From NCBI GenBank assembly GCA_003643835.1, contig QMKX01000005.1, positions 1 through 64,000 of the forward strand: a DNA stretch of 64,000 bases, written 5' to 3'. The position numbers and the translations under genes are program-made. The notes beneath the pieces are model-generated. The model did not search any database and was not told the origin of the DNA. It worked only from the letters and a program-made list of their open reading frames with translations. This document shows positions 36,857 through 46,572 of the stretch, piece after piece. Source of the stretch: Campylobacterota bacterium (GTDB lineage Bacteria > Campylobacterota > Campylobacteria > Campylobacterales > Arcobacteraceae). How positions within the stretch are numbered: the stretch's first letter is position 1; every line of letters starts with the position of its first letter.

Positions 36857-38234
36857 ACAAGATATAAGAACCTTTAAATCAATAGTAGGAGAACAAAATA
36901 CAAAAACTGATAAAGCCCACTTGATTGCATATAGCTACGATGCTACAAAAATGAGATTTGAACCTGAGATTGTTATTTTTCCACGAGATGAAAAAGATGT
37001 TCAAGATATTCTAATATATTGCAACAAAAAACATATCATTGTTGTCCCTAGAGGAGCTGGTAGTGGATTTACTGGTGGCGCGTTGCCAAGTAGTGGTGGA
37101 GTATTGATGAGTTTTGAAAAACATATGAATAAACTTCTTGAGATAGACAAAAATAATATGATAGCTATTGTGCAGCCCGGTTTGATAAATATGAAACTAC
37201 AAAAAGCAGTTGAAAAAGAGGGGTTGTTTTATCCACCTGATCCTGCTAGTGAAGAGTATTCTACTATTGGAGGCAATGTAGCAGAAAATGCTGGTGGTAT
37301 GAGAGCTGCAAAATATGGTATTACAAAAGATTATGTGATGGCTGTAGAGGCTGTGTTGCCTAGTGGGGAGCTGATACGAGCAGGCAAAAAAACTATCAAA
37401 GATGTAGCAGGATACAATATCGCAGGCTTGATAGTAGGTAGCGAAGGCACACTTGCTGTTATAACTAAAATTATTTTAAAATTGATACCAAAACCAAAAA
37501 TGAAAAAGACATATATGGGAGTATTTATAGATGTAACCAAAGCTATGAATGCTGTATTTAAATCTTTAAGCAATGGTGCTTCGCCTGTGGCTATGGAGTT
37601 TTTGGATAGTCTGGTCATAAATGCTTTAAGACAAAAGGGACATAAAAGTATACTAGACGAAAATGCAGGAGCTGTCCTCATAGGCGATGTAGACGGCAAA
37701 AATACTGCCGAGATAGATGACCAGTTAGCCATACTCAAAAACTCATTCGAGACAAATGGTTCTATAGATTTTGTTGTAGCAAAAAATGACAACGAAGCTA
37801 ATAGCTTGTGGCAAGCGAGACGAGATGCATCGCCTAGTGTTACTATGTATGGAGAGCTCAAACTCAACGAAGATATATCGGTGCCACGAAGTTGTCTGCC
37901 ACAAGCTTTGGAAGGTATATACAATATAGGCGACAAATATGGTTTCAAAGTGCCTTGCTTTGGACACAGTGGCGACGGCAACATACATGTTAATTTGATG
38001 ATTCCTGACAAAAACAATAAAACACAAATAGATGATGGTCACAAAGCTATAAAAGAGATATTTGAACTTGTAGTTAATATGGGGGGAACTTTAAGCGGGG
38101 AACATGGTATAGGACTATCAAAAGCACCATATATGCACATAGCATTTAACGATGACGAGATGCAGTTGTTTAGAGCAGTGAAAAAAGCATTTGACCCCAA
38201 TAACATATTAAATCCTTTTAAAATGGGACTATGA
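36846..38234 (+). CDS. glcD: FAD-linked oxidase, glycolate oxidase subunit GlcD-like
   Basis: A 462-residue FAD oxidase. The PCMH-type FAD domain has VVPRGAGSGFTGGALPSSGGV and IGGNVAENAGGMRAAKYG, with GSEGTLAVIT following. The C-terminal oxidase domain has CFGHSGDGNIHVN (metal/His site) and SGEHGIGL. It oxidises an alpha-hydroxy acid, glycolate or D-lactate. No GlcE/GlcF genes are adjacent. Confidence 0.88.
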   Translation: MITKQDIRTFKSIVGEQNTKTDKAHLIAYSYDATKMRFEPEIVIFPRDEKDVQDILIYCNKKHIIVVPRGAGSGFTGGALPSSGGVLMSFEKHMNKLLEIDKNNMIAIVQPGLINMKLQKAVEKEGLFYPPDPASEEYSTIGGNVAENAGGMRAAKYGITKDYVMAVEAVLPSGELIRAGKKTIKDVAGYNIAGLIVGSEGTLAVITKIILKLIPKPKMKKTYMGVFIDVTKAMNAVFKSLSNGASPVAMEFLDSLVINALRQKGHKSILDENAGAVLIGDVDGKNTAEIDDQLAILKNSFETNGSIDFVVAKNDNEANSLWQARRDASPSVTMYGELKLNEDISVPRSCLPQALEGIYNIGDKYGFKVPCFGHSGDGNIHVNLMIPDKNNKTQIDDGHKAIKEIFELVVNMGGTLSGEHGIGLSKAPYMHIAFNDDEMQLFRAVKKAFDPNNILNPFKMGL

Positions 38235-39016
38235 AAAGACTTTTTAAAAAATTTATAGACTTTTACGACCCTGACATTTTCTATTTTAGTGCGAGTTTGA
38301 GTTTCTTTTCTATTCTTTCTATCTTGCCGATATTAGCTTTGGTGCTTGTGGGGTTTTCGTATTTATCTGGTTTAGCTATTTTTGATGGTGTTGCGGAGCA
38401 TTTTATGAAAAATATATTTGAGTTAATCAACCCTACAAAATCAGCTCAACTTCAAGAAACAGTAAGCAATTTTTTGTCAAATACTAAAGATTTGGGTCTA
38501 TTTGGTTTTATATATTTACTTTTTGCTTTTGGTCTATTTTTTCGTGATTATGACTATATTATCAATAAAATCTACGATATAAAACAAAAAAGCATATACA
38601 GGATGTTTTTGACATATTTAGGTTTTATTGTTTTGTTGCCAATTGGTTTTCTAATATTTACTATTTTTATTGCTATGTTTAAGATAGCCTTTTTTGACAA
38701 TATATTTGGCGAAAATATTTTGAGATTTTTGACAGCTTGGGTTATGCTTGCTTTATTGTTTAAAGTATCAATAAATCAAAAAGTAAACACAAAAGTTTTA
38801 TTTTTATCTACATTTGCAACTGCAGTTTCATTGTCATTGGCAAAATATCTGTTCTTGTTTTATGCATCGTCAAACAAGATGTACGCCACTATTTATGGTT
38901 CTTTTAGTGTATTGATGTTTTTTTTTATATGGCTTTATATATCATGGATTATTTTTTTGTTTGGTATAAAATTTAGCAAAACGCTACAAAAGTATGAAAC
39001 TTTTTCTTTTTTATGA
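38231..39016 (+). CDS. YihY/BrkB family inner-membrane protein
   Basis: A 261-residue protein with about six membrane helices and the YihY landmarks FIDFYDPDIFYFSASLSFF at the start and MYATIYGSFSVLMFFFIWLYISW near the end. Once misnamed RNase BN; the transport role is unsettled. It overlaps glcD as ATGA. The -10 box for oadG lies across its stop codon. Confidence 0.85.
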   Translation: MKRLFKKFIDFYDPDIFYFSASLSFFSILSILPILALVLVGFSYLSGLAIFDGVAEHFMKNIFELINPTKSAQLQETVSNFLSNTKDLGLFGFIYLLFAFGLFFRDYDYIINKIYDIKQKSIYRMFLTYLGFIVLLPIGFLIFTIFIAMFKIAFFDNIFGENILRFLTAWVMLALLFKVSINQKVNTKVLFLSTFATAVSLSLAKYLFLFYASSNKMYATIYGSFSVLMFFFIWLYISWIIFLFGIKFSKTLQKYETFSFL

Positions 39017-39022
39017 TATAAT
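39017..39022 (+). promoter_or_regulatory. predicted -10 box for oadGAB-pckA
   Basis: TATAAT 23 bases before the oadG ATG, with AAAGGA between as ribosome-binding site. It starts one base after the yihY stop codon. No obvious -35. Confidence 0.5.
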
Positions 39023-39045
39023 ACAAAAAATCTAAAGGATAATTT

Positions 39046-39297
39046 ATGAATACAGATATGATTTATCAGGCGTTGACTTTTATGATGCTTGGCATGAGTA
39101 TAGTATTTTTTTTTCTAATCATATTGGTGTATATATTAAAATTTCAAGCATATACTATAAATAAGTTTGTTTCAGATGATGATGTTGCGACAACTATATC
39201 TTCACCTTCAAGCAAAACAATACAAGAAAGCAAAGATCACAATATAATCGCAGCTATTACAGGTGCCATTTTGCACCACAACAATAGGAGAATATAA
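39046..39297 (+). CDS. oadG: oxaloacetate decarboxylase gamma subunit (OadG-like)
   Basis: An 83-residue protein with one N-terminal membrane helix (FMMLGMSIVFFFLIILVYIL), a flexible Ser/Asp-rich linker, and a His-bearing end (ILHHNNRR) after IAAITGAI, as in OadG, where the C-terminal tail binds zinc and OadA. It assembles the membrane complex with OadA and OadB. Its stop overlaps the oadA start by one base. Confidence 0.85.
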   Translation: MNTDMIYQALTFMMLGMSIVFFFLIILVYILKFQAYTINKFVSDDDVATTISSPSSKTIQESKDHNIIAAITGAILHHNNRRI

Positions 39298-41087
39298 TGG
39301 CAAAAAAATTTATTGATATCATGGATACGACATTTAGAGATGGTTTTCAAAGTGTATTTGGTGGGCGAGTTCTTATGGATGATTTTATGCCAGCAGTTCA
39401 CGCTGCAAAAGAGGCTGGTATCACACACTATGAATTTGGTGGAGGTGCGAGGTTTCAGTCGCTCTATTTTTATCTAAAAGAAGATGCATTTAAAATGATG
39501 GATAAGTTTAGATCAATTGTAGGCGATGAAGCAAATTTACAAACTTTATCACGTGGTATAAATACTGTTATGTTAGATACAGGAAGCCGTGATTTAGTTG
39601 AGCTTCATGCTAAAATGTTCGCTAAACATGGCACTACAACTATAAGAAATTTCGATGCCCTAAACGATATCCAAAACTTAGAGTTTTCGGCAAAATGTAT
39701 CAAAAATAACAGCCTAAAACATGAAGTTGTGATAACTATGATGGATCTTCCACCAGGTTGTGAAGGTGCTCACGATGTAGCTTTTTATGAAAAAACTTTA
39801 AAAGACATACTTGATAGTGGTTTGCCATACGATTCAATTTGTTTCAAAGATGCAAGTGGCACGGCAAATCCAAATAAAGTTTATAATACTATAAAAATGG
39901 CGAGAAAACTTGTTGGTGTTGATACTCACATAAGATTACATACTCACGAAACAGCGGGAGTATCGGTATCGGCATATCTTGCTGCATTAGAAGCTGGAGC
40001 AGATGGAATTGACCTTGCAAATTCACCAGTAAGTGGCGGCACCAGTCAGCCTGATATATTAACTATGATACATGCTACAAAAGGAACTAATTATGATTTA
40101 GGTGGTTTAAGTATAGATAAAATATTGGGATATCAAGCGGTGCTTAAAGACTGCTTGAGCGACTATATGATGCCACCAGAAGCAACACAGGTTTCACCAC
40201 TTATACCATTTTCACCTATGCCGGGCGGTGCTTTAACATCAAATACTCAGATGATGAGAGATGATGGAACGCTAAATAAATTTCCCCAAGTGATAAAAGC
40301 TATGCAAGAAGTCGTGAAAAAAGGTGGCTTTGGCACATCGGTAACCCCTGTATCACAATTTTATTGGCAACAAGCATATGCAAATGTGATATTTGGCCCA
40401 TGGAAACAAATAGCACCAGGCTATGGCAAGATGGTGCTTGGATATTTTGGAAAAACGCCAGTTAAGCCTGACAAAGATATAGTCAAACTATCTAGTGAAA
40501 AGCTTAAACTTAAACCAACCAAAAGAAATCCACTTGACATAGCAGATGAAGACGATAGTAAGTCAATTTTTGCATGGAAAGAGAGATTAAGTATTGAAAA
40601 TCTTGAAGTGTCTGACGAAAATATATTTATAGCAGCAGCATGCCAAGAAAAAGGTATTGCATATCTAAAAGGCGAATCACCACTAAATGTGCGAAAAATA
40701 ACAAATGAAAAAAACAATAAACAGGAGCAAAATATGGCAGACGGAAACTATACAGTTGTAGTAGATGGCAAAAAATTTAGCGTTCAAGTAGCAAAAGGAG
40801 ATACAGATATCAAAATAACAGTACCAACAGCTGAACAAGTAGCTACCAAAGAAGTTGGTCTTTCACACACCAATGGCCAGGATATAAAGGCGACAGTCAA
40901 TGGCAGCGTATGGAAAATGTTAGTAAATGTTGGAGATGATATTAAAAAAGGCGATGTTGTATCTATACTGGAAGCTATGAAGATGGAGATAGATATAGAA
41001 GCTCCACATGATGGCAAGGTTTTATCAATATCAGTCAAGCCAAATGATACGGTTGAAGAGGGTCAAACTTTGCTGACTATAGGTTAA
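39297..41087 (+). CDS. oadA: oxaloacetate decarboxylase / pyruvate carboxylase subunit alpha (biotin protein)
   Basis: 596 residues: carboxyltransferase TIM barrel (MDTTFRDGFQSVFGGRV at the start, VSGGTSQPD for metal/substrate), a linker, and a C-terminal biotinyl domain whose EAMKMEI carries the biotinyl lysine (about residue 562). With OadG and OadB it forms a Na+-pumping oxaloacetate decarboxylase. In some Campylobacterota similar subunits serve pyruvate carboxylation, but no biotin carboxylase gene is in the window. ATGG overlap with oadG. Confidence 0.9.
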   Translation: MAKKFIDIMDTTFRDGFQSVFGGRVLMDDFMPAVHAAKEAGITHYEFGGGARFQSLYFYLKEDAFKMMDKFRSIVGDEANLQTLSRGINTVMLDTGSRDLVELHAKMFAKHGTTTIRNFDALNDIQNLEFSAKCIKNNSLKHEVVITMMDLPPGCEGAHDVAFYEKTLKDILDSGLPYDSICFKDASGTANPNKVYNTIKMARKLVGVDTHIRLHTHETAGVSVSAYLAALEAGADGIDLANSPVSGGTSQPDILTMIHATKGTNYDLGGLSIDKILGYQAVLKDCLSDYMMPPEATQVSPLIPFSPMPGGALTSNTQMMRDDGTLNKFPQVIKAMQEVVKKGGFGTSVTPVSQFYWQQAYANVIFGPWKQIAPGYGKMVLGYFGKTPVKPDKDIVKLSSEKLKLKPTKRNPLDIADEDDSKSIFAWKERLSIENLEVSDENIFIAAACQEKGIAYLKGESPLNVRKITNEKNNKQEQNMADGNYTVVVDGKKFSVQVAKGDTDIKITVPTAEQVATKEVGLSHTNGQDIKATVNGSVWKMLVNVGDDIKKGDVVSILEAMKMEIDIEAPHDGKVLSISVKPNDTVEEGQTLLTIG

Positions 41088-41096
41088 GGCAGGTTT

Positions 41097-42401
41097 ATGA
41101 TAAAAAAATACATATTGATTTATTTTTTATTGTCTATTTTTTTGACAAATATGATTGCATCTGAGAATACAAACAAGACACAAAAAGAGTATCAACCAAA
41201 AACTATCACAGAACTTTTAACATCTTTTTATGAAACTACCGGCATCAATGCTATATTTAATCCAAGCGATAATGTGATGACAAGTGAGCCAAAAAAAGGC
41301 GATATAAGACAAATGACTACTTTTGAGCAAACTTGGGGTAGGATTATTATGTTTGTGATTGTATTTATACTATTTTATCTTGCTATTGCTAAAAATTTTG
41401 AACCCCTTTTATTGATACCTATTGCTTTTGGTGGCTTGCTTGCTAATATCCCACTAGCAAATATAGGTGGAGAGCATGGAATGCTTGGCATTATATATAA
41501 TATGGGTATAGCAAATGAGTTTTTTCCATTGCTTATATTTATGGGTGTTGGTGCGATGACTGATTTTGGACCACTTCTTGCTAATCCAAAAACTGCTATA
41601 TTAGGTGGCGCAGCCCAATTTGGTATATTTGGCTCTCTTGTAGGAGCTGTTATGATTGGATTTGACCTACAAAGTGCATCGGCTATATCTATAATAGGTG
41701 GTGCCGATGGACCTACATCTATATTTATAGCAAATAGATTAGCGCCAGATATGCTTGGTGCCATAGCTGTGGCCGCATATAGTTATATGGCTTTAGTTCC
41801 AGTGATACAACCACCAATTATGAAACTACTGACTACTAAAGAAGAAAGAAAAATCAAGATGCCACCTTTGCGGAAGGTTCATAGGTTAGAAAAACTATTT
41901 TTACCGATTTTGATACTACTTATGGCTATACTTATTTTGCCTGAATCAACACCGCTTATTGGTGCTTTTGCTTTTGGTAATTTTGCCAAACAATCTGGCG
42001 TGGTAGATAGACTAAGTGATACTATGGAAAATGCTCTCATAAATATAGTCACTATATTTTTGGGACTTGGTGTAGGAAGCAAATTGGCAGCTGACAAGTT
42101 TTTGGTTCTTGATACTATGGGTATTATGATTATTGGTCTTTTGGCATTTTCGGCGGGCACTGCTGTAGGTGTGCTTATGGCGAAACTTATGAATAAATTT
42201 AGTGCAAAGGACAAACAAATAAATCCTCTAATAGGAGCAGCTGGTGTATCTGCTGTGCCTATGAGTGCGAGAGTTGTCAGCAAAGTAGGACAAGAGTATG
42301 ACAAATCAAATGTTCTGCTTATGCATGCCATGGGACCAAATGTAGCAGGAGTTATTGGCTCTGCTGTTGCTGCTGGTGTATTATTATCTATATTTAAATA
42401 A
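41097..42401 (+). CDS. oadB: oxaloacetate decarboxylase beta subunit (Na+ pump)
   Basis: A 434-residue integral membrane protein with about nine helices. The Na+ site region [16 protein letters not shown] and the C-terminal [16 protein letters not shown] are typical of OadB. The N-terminus has a leader-like helix and a long polar segment. It couples carboxybiotin decarboxylation to Na+ export. It lies 9 bases after oadA. Confidence 0.95.
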   Translation: MIKKYILIYFLLSIFLTNMIASENTNKTQKEYQPKTITELLTSFYETTGINAIFNPSDNVMTSEPKKGDIRQMTTFEQTWGRIIMFVIVFILFYLAIAKNFEPLLLIPIAFGGLLANIPLANIGGEHGMLGIIYNMGIANEFFPLLIFMGVGAMTDFGPLLANPKTAILGGAAQFGIFGSLVGAVMIGFDLQSASAISIIGGADGPTSIFIANRLAPDMLGAIAVAAYSYMALVPVIQPPIMKLLTTKEERKIKMPPLRKVHRLEKLFLPILILLMAILILPESTPLIGAFAFGNFAKQSGVVDRLSDTMENALINIVTIFLGLGVGSKLAADKFLVLDTMGIMIIGLLAFSAGTAVGVLMAKLMNKFSAKDKQINPLIGAAGVSAVPMSARVVSKVGQEYDKSNVLLMHAMGPNVAGVIGSAVAAGVLLSIFK

Positions 42402-42410
42402 AGGATTCAA

Positions 42411-43970
42411 ATGCTTAATATAGGACTAAACAACATAAAAAATATATTTAGAAACCAAGATACAGATGTATTAATACAAGATGCTATCAAAAATGAGGGC
42501 GCTAAAGTCTCTTCAACTGGTGCGTTGTTAATTGATACCGGCAAATTCACAGGACGGAGTCCAAAAGACAAGTATTTTGTAAATAAATCACCATCAAAAC
42601 AAAATATAGCTTGGGGTAACATAAACAAACCAATCACACAAAGCGTATTTGATGAATTATTAGAAAATTCTAAAAAACAACTTGAAGGTAAATCCCTATA
42701 TGTGACAGATCTTTTTTGTGGAGCAAGTTTAAATAGTCGTATCAAAGTTCGGTTTATCACAGAACTTGCTTGGCAATCACATTTTGTAAAAAATATGTTT
42801 ATAAATCCTACAAGTGAAGAGCTCAAAGATTTCAAGCCTGATTTTACAGTGTATAACTCTTGCAAAACTACAAATAAAAATTGGAAAAAACATGGTTTAA
42901 ACTCACCTGTGTATGTTGCATTTGATTTAGAAAATCAAATCTGTGTTATAGGTGGCACTTCGTATGCTGGCGAGATGAAGAAAGGTATATTTTCTGTTAT
43001 GAACTACAATCTGCCATTGAATAACAAAATGGCTATGCACTGTTCTGCAAATGTTGGGAAAGACGGGGATGTAGCTTTGTTTTTTGGATTAAGCGGCACC
43101 GGAAAAACTACACTTTCTACTGATGATAGTCGTGCTTTGATAGGCGACGATGAGCATGGTTGGGACGATAAAGGTGTGTTTAATTTTGAAGGCGGTTGCT
43201 ATGCAAAAGTTGTCAATTTAAGTTATGAAAGTGAACCAGAGATATACGATGCCATAAAAAAAGGTGCGATACTTGAAAATGTAGTCACAGACCATGATGG
43301 TGTTGTTGATTTTAATGATACTTCAAAAACACAAAATACAAGAGTCTCTTATCCTATAGGCCATATTCACAATATACAACCAAAGGGTATAGCAACCCAC
43401 CCAAAAAATATAATATTTTTAAGTGCCGATGCTTTTGGTGTTTTACCTCCTATATCAAAACTAACTAAACAACAAGCCATGTATTATTTTTTGAGTGGTT
43501 ATACTGCAAAAGTAGCAGGAACTGAGTTGGGTATTGACGAACCAGTTGCTACTTTTAGTGCTTGTTTTGGTGAAGCATTTTTGCCACTACACCCTACTTT
43601 TTATGCTAATTTATTAGGTCAAATGATTGACAAACACGATGTTAAAGTATATCTTGTAAATACAGGCTGGACAGGTGGAGCATATGGAGTGGGTGAAAGA
43701 ATGAGCATCAAAAACACAAGAGCATGTATAAATGGTATATTAAATGGTCATATAGATGATGTCAAGTTTCAAACGACAAATATATTCAACTTATCAATTC
43801 CAACAACTCTAAATGGTGTTGAAGCTGCTGTTCTAAATCCAAGAGAGTGTTGGAGCGACAAAAAAGCATATGACACACAAGCTATAAAATTGGCAAATAT
43901 GTATATAGAAAATTTCAAAAAATACAGTGGTGGTGAGTTTGATTATACACGTGCAGGCCCAAAAATTTAG
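42411..43970 (+). CDS. pckA: phosphoenolpyruvate carboxykinase (ATP)
   Basis: Converts oxaloacetate and ATP to PEP and CO2, or the reverse. 519 residues. It has FTGRSPKDK (residues about 46-54), the kinase P-loop GLSGTGKTT (226-234), and [24 protein letters not shown] with the Mn/Mg ligands. It follows oadB by 9 bases, joining both oxaloacetate-handling systems in one unit. Confidence 0.97.
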   Translation: MLNIGLNNIKNIFRNQDTDVLIQDAIKNEGAKVSSTGALLIDTGKFTGRSPKDKYFVNKSPSKQNIAWGNINKPITQSVFDELLENSKKQLEGKSLYVTDLFCGASLNSRIKVRFITELAWQSHFVKNMFINPTSEELKDFKPDFTVYNSCKTTNKNWKKHGLNSPVYVAFDLENQICVIGGTSYAGEMKKGIFSVMNYNLPLNNKMAMHCSANVGKDGDVALFFGLSGTGKTTLSTDDSRALIGDDEHGWDDKGVFNFEGGCYAKVVNLSYESEPEIYDAIKKGAILENVVTDHDGVVDFNDTSKTQNTRVSYPIGHIHNIQPKGIATHPKNIIFLSADAFGVLPPISKLTKQQAMYYFLSGYTAKVAGTELGIDEPVATFSACFGEAFLPLHPTFYANLLGQMIDKHDVKVYLVNTGWTGGAYGVGERMSIKNTRACINGILNGHIDDVKFQTTNIFNLSIPTTLNGVEAAVLNPRECWSDKKAYDTQAIKLANMYIENFKKYSGGEFDYTRAGPKI

Positions 43971-44384
43971 ATGACTACCGATGAGTTTATAAAAGATATT
44001 GAGATATCCTGCAATCTTATTGTTTATATTTCAGCTAAACATATTTTAAATAAACTCAATATCAAAAATATAAATAAAAAAGAAATTAAGGATATATTTT
44101 CAAATTATAACAACTACATAATATATCTCAACGACATCGCAGGGCAAATATATAGAAGGCATAACAGCAGCACAGAATTTATATACAAAGAGCTATGCAT
44201 ACATCTTAATATAGAGTGGGACAACAAATCCTTATATGAAAGTAGATTAAAAAAACTAAATCATATAGATGATTGTGTGCTTGATGAGTTAGATGATGAT
44301 ATCAAAGATAGCGTGATGAAAAAATTAAATCAACAAAAAACAGAAATAGAAAATTCAAGATACTACGAAACGATAAAAAACTAA
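43971..44384 (+). CDS. unknown protein coupled to pckA
   Basis: A 137-residue, mostly helical, Lys/Asn/Ile-rich cytoplasmic protein of no recognised family. Its ATG directly follows the pckA stop (TAGATG) with no separate ribosome-binding site, so translation is probably coupled. After its stop about 114 bases remain before the convergent DUF2141 gene; they hold no clear gene. Confidence 0.65.
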   Translation: MTTDEFIKDIEISCNLIVYISAKHILNKLNIKNINKKEIKDIFSNYNNYIIYLNDIAGQIYRRHNSSTEFIYKELCIHLNIEWDNKSLYESRLKKLNHIDDCVLDELDDDIKDSVMKKLNQQKTEIENSRYYETIKN

Positions 44385-44498
44385 AAAACACATAACGATT
44401 TTGATAACAATAGCTGTTTTTACTACACCAGTCGCTATAGCGCAGACAAAACTCAAAACATATATCATTCAGATAGATATTTTTTAGATGTTTTGCTA

Positions 44499-44912
44499 CT
44501 AATATACAAGCTTTATAATTATTTTTTTCTTATTTTTTAATACAAATTTAGATTCGTCAAAATTTGCACCTCTAAACATAGGTCGGATATTGTTTGAAAA
44601 TCCATAAGCCTCTTTTGGAATCCCAAAAAAATTTTTATCTAAAATTTTATTTTGATTTTCATCGTGAAAAACTGCTACAGCATAGGTTCCATCTGGTATA
44701 TTTTCAAATATATATGTCAATGTTTTGCTATCTATAGACATATCAATACCTTTAAAATTTTTGTCTCTTTTAGCAAAATTTTCATCATTTTTATCATACA
44801 AACCTATAGAAATTTTCCCTTTTTTGTTTACTATATTTTTAACATTTACTTCAATACTACTTGCAAATATTGCTGATACTAATACCAATAAACACAAAAC
44901 TATTTTTTTCAT
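44499..44912 (-). CDS. DUF2141 family secreted protein
   Basis: 137 residues with a signal peptide (VLCLLVLVSAIFA). The DUF2141 core is visible: GKISIGLYDKN, FENIPDGTYAVAVFHDENQNKILD and GIPKEAYGFSNN. These are small periplasmic beta-sandwich proteins of unknown function. It follows the CrtI-like gene by 13 bases and likely shares its promoter. Confidence 0.88.
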   Translation of the reverse strand: MKKIVLCLLVLVSAIFASSIEVNVKNIVNKKGKISIGLYDKNDENFAKRDKNFKGIDMSIDSKTLTYIFENIPDGTYAVAVFHDENQNKILDKNFFGIPKEAYGFSNNIRPMFRGANFDESKFVLKNKKKIIIKLVY

Positions 44913-44925
44913 TTCATATCCTTTT

Positions 44926-46512
44926 TTATTTTAAAATTTGATTTGCACAAAACCAACCACTTAAAATTGCTCCTGTAAATCCTCCACCTGGGTTTGTCCA
45001 TGCGGAAGCAAAATACAAATTTTTGACGACTGATTTATTTGGCGCTCTAAACAATCCTGATTGTTCTGGAATTTGAGCATAACCATATGGAGATCCACCC
45101 GGGTTTAGAGTATATCTCATGATAGTCTTAGATGTCCCTACTTCATAACACTCTATCTCCTTTTTTATACCCGCAAACTTCTTTTCAAGTTTGTCAATAA
45201 ATATCTGTGCTATAGCCTCTTTTTTATTATTGTATTGTTCTTTACTTAAATTGTCCCAATCTTCAATATAATCAACCGTGCAAACTACACCGAAAGTTTT
45301 GTCTTTTGTAGTAAGACCTGAGTTGATTTGACTATAATCAACAAACACATAGTTTCTATTTTTAATGTCTCCTTTATGATTTGATAACATATCTTTTTGT
45401 GTTTTAACTGATTTATCAAAAAAGAAAGTAGAATAGTGCTTGCTACCAAGCTCTTTAATGTCTCTTTTAAATCCAATATAGATAGATATCAACGAGCAGG
45501 AATTTTTTAAGTTTTTTATATGTTGTTTTAGTTTTATTTGATTTTTATTTGGCAACATATTCATAACATTTGGTATAGCGCAATTTGCTATTGTGATATT
45601 TGCATAAACTTCATTTGATATATCTTTATCGTTTGTTTTTTGGTATTTAACTCCGACAGCTTTGTTGTTATGCATCAATATTTGTGTCGCTATTTGTTGT
45701 TTCAATATTTGTCCGCCATTGTCTACGATAATTTTCGCAAGATAATCAGAAAGCTTTTGCGAACCGCCTTTTATGAAGTGCCCTCCTCCGTTGTAATAAC
45801 TAGCTTGTGCGGCACTGTAATATATCAAGGACATAGTATATGGGTCATCGTGGTAATATTGTATATTTGCCAATAAAACCAATTTTAGCTCTTCATCTTT
45901 TATGATACTGTCAAGAAAACTACCTATATCTCTATAATTCCAGAAAATTAAATTTGGGTGCAACAAAAGAAAAAGAGGGTTTGTGAGTGAAGCAAATTTT
46001 GCAAATCTGCTTGAACTATTGCTAAGATATGGGAAAAAAATTGGAAAAAATGGCAACAATAATATTTGTTTCCATTTTTGAAGTGGTAGTTTTTTTATCT
46101 CTTTGTGTATATTATTTATAACTTTGAAGTATTTTTTGATACCTTTTGCTTCTATTGGAAATCTGTTTATCAAGACTTTTGTGGCTTCGTTTATACCATC
46201 GGGCACAACTATATCAACGTTTTCATTTTTAAAACGATAAAACTCTGGGATCTTCAAAAATTCTATATTTTCGGATATTTTTAAATCATCAAAAATCTCT
46301 TTTTTAAAATCATTTTTGTCTAATCCATCCAATTCGTGAAGTCCTACTTCCATAGTATAATCTTTTCTTTTGAAAGTAGTCGCACAGCCGCCAACTATAC
46401 TGTGTTGCTCTATCATACATACTTTTTTGCCCTCTTTTGATAGTTTTGCACCAGCTATCAAGCCACCGAGCCCACTACCTATTATCGCTATATCAAAGCT
46501 ATTTTTTGTCAT
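44926..46512 (-). CDS. CrtI/CrtISO-like FAD-dependent oxidoreductase
   Basis: A 528-residue flavoprotein. The N-terminal dinucleotide-binding motif is IAIIGSGLGGLIAGAKLSKEG followed by VGGCATTF. The C-terminal part contains LYFASAWTNPGGGFTGAILSG, the signature of the phytoene desaturase / carotenoid isomerase / retinol saturase group. No carotenoid synthesis gene (crtB, crtE) is in the window, so the substrate is open. It sits downstream of a Crp/Fnr gene and behind a predicted FNR-type promoter. Confidence 0.8.
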   Translation of the reverse strand: MTKNSFDIAIIGSGLGGLIAGAKLSKEGKKVCMIEQHSIVGGCATTFKRKDYTMEVGLHELDGLDKNDFKKEIFDDLKISENIEFLKIPEFYRFKNENVDIVVPDGINEATKVLINRFPIEAKGIKKYFKVINNIHKEIKKLPLQKWKQILLLPFFPIFFPYLSNSSSRFAKFASLTNPLFLLLHPNLIFWNYRDIGSFLDSIIKDEELKLVLLANIQYYHDDPYTMSLIYYSAAQASYYNGGGHFIKGGSQKLSDYLAKIIVDNGGQILKQQIATQILMHNNKAVGVKYQKTNDKDISNEVYANITIANCAIPNVMNMLPNKNQIKLKQHIKNLKNSCSLISIYIGFKRDIKELGSKHYSTFFFDKSVKTQKDMLSNHKGDIKNRNYVFVDYSQINSGLTTKDKTFGVVCTVDYIEDWDNLSKEQYNNKKEAIAQIFIDKLEKKFAGIKKEIECYEVGTSKTIMRYTLNPGGSPYGYAQIPEQSGLFRAPNKSVVKNLYFASAWTNPGGGFTGAILSGWFCANQILK

Positions 46513-46530
46513 ATTATATCTTTTTTATTA

Positions 46531-46536
46531 ATTATA
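46531..46536 (-). promoter_or_regulatory. predicted extended -10 of the CrtI-like gene
   Basis: The minus strand reads TGATATAAT, a perfect extended -10 (TGnTATAAT). It predicts a start of transcription near 46524, 12 bases before the ATG. Confidence 0.6.
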
Positions 46537-46558
46537 TCAAATTTATAAAATAATGTCA

Positions 46559-46572
46559 TTGATATATATCAA
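46559..46572. promoter_or_regulatory. perfect FNR-type operator TTGATATATATCAA
   Basis: TTGAT-ATAT-ATCAA equals the FNR consensus TTGAT-N4-ATCAA; with flanking A and T it is a 16-base perfect palindrome. Its centre (46565.5) lies at -41.5 relative to the start predicted from the extended -10 box, the standard class II activator position. It overlaps the stop codon of the Crp/Fnr gene. Confidence 0.7.

Noticed and set aside
44385-44498. Signal-peptide-like reading (AVFTTPVAIAQT) between the 137-residue gene and the DUF2141 gene
   Set aside because: The frame has no ATG start, no ribosome-binding site and ends after about 30 codons; too short to call a remnant.
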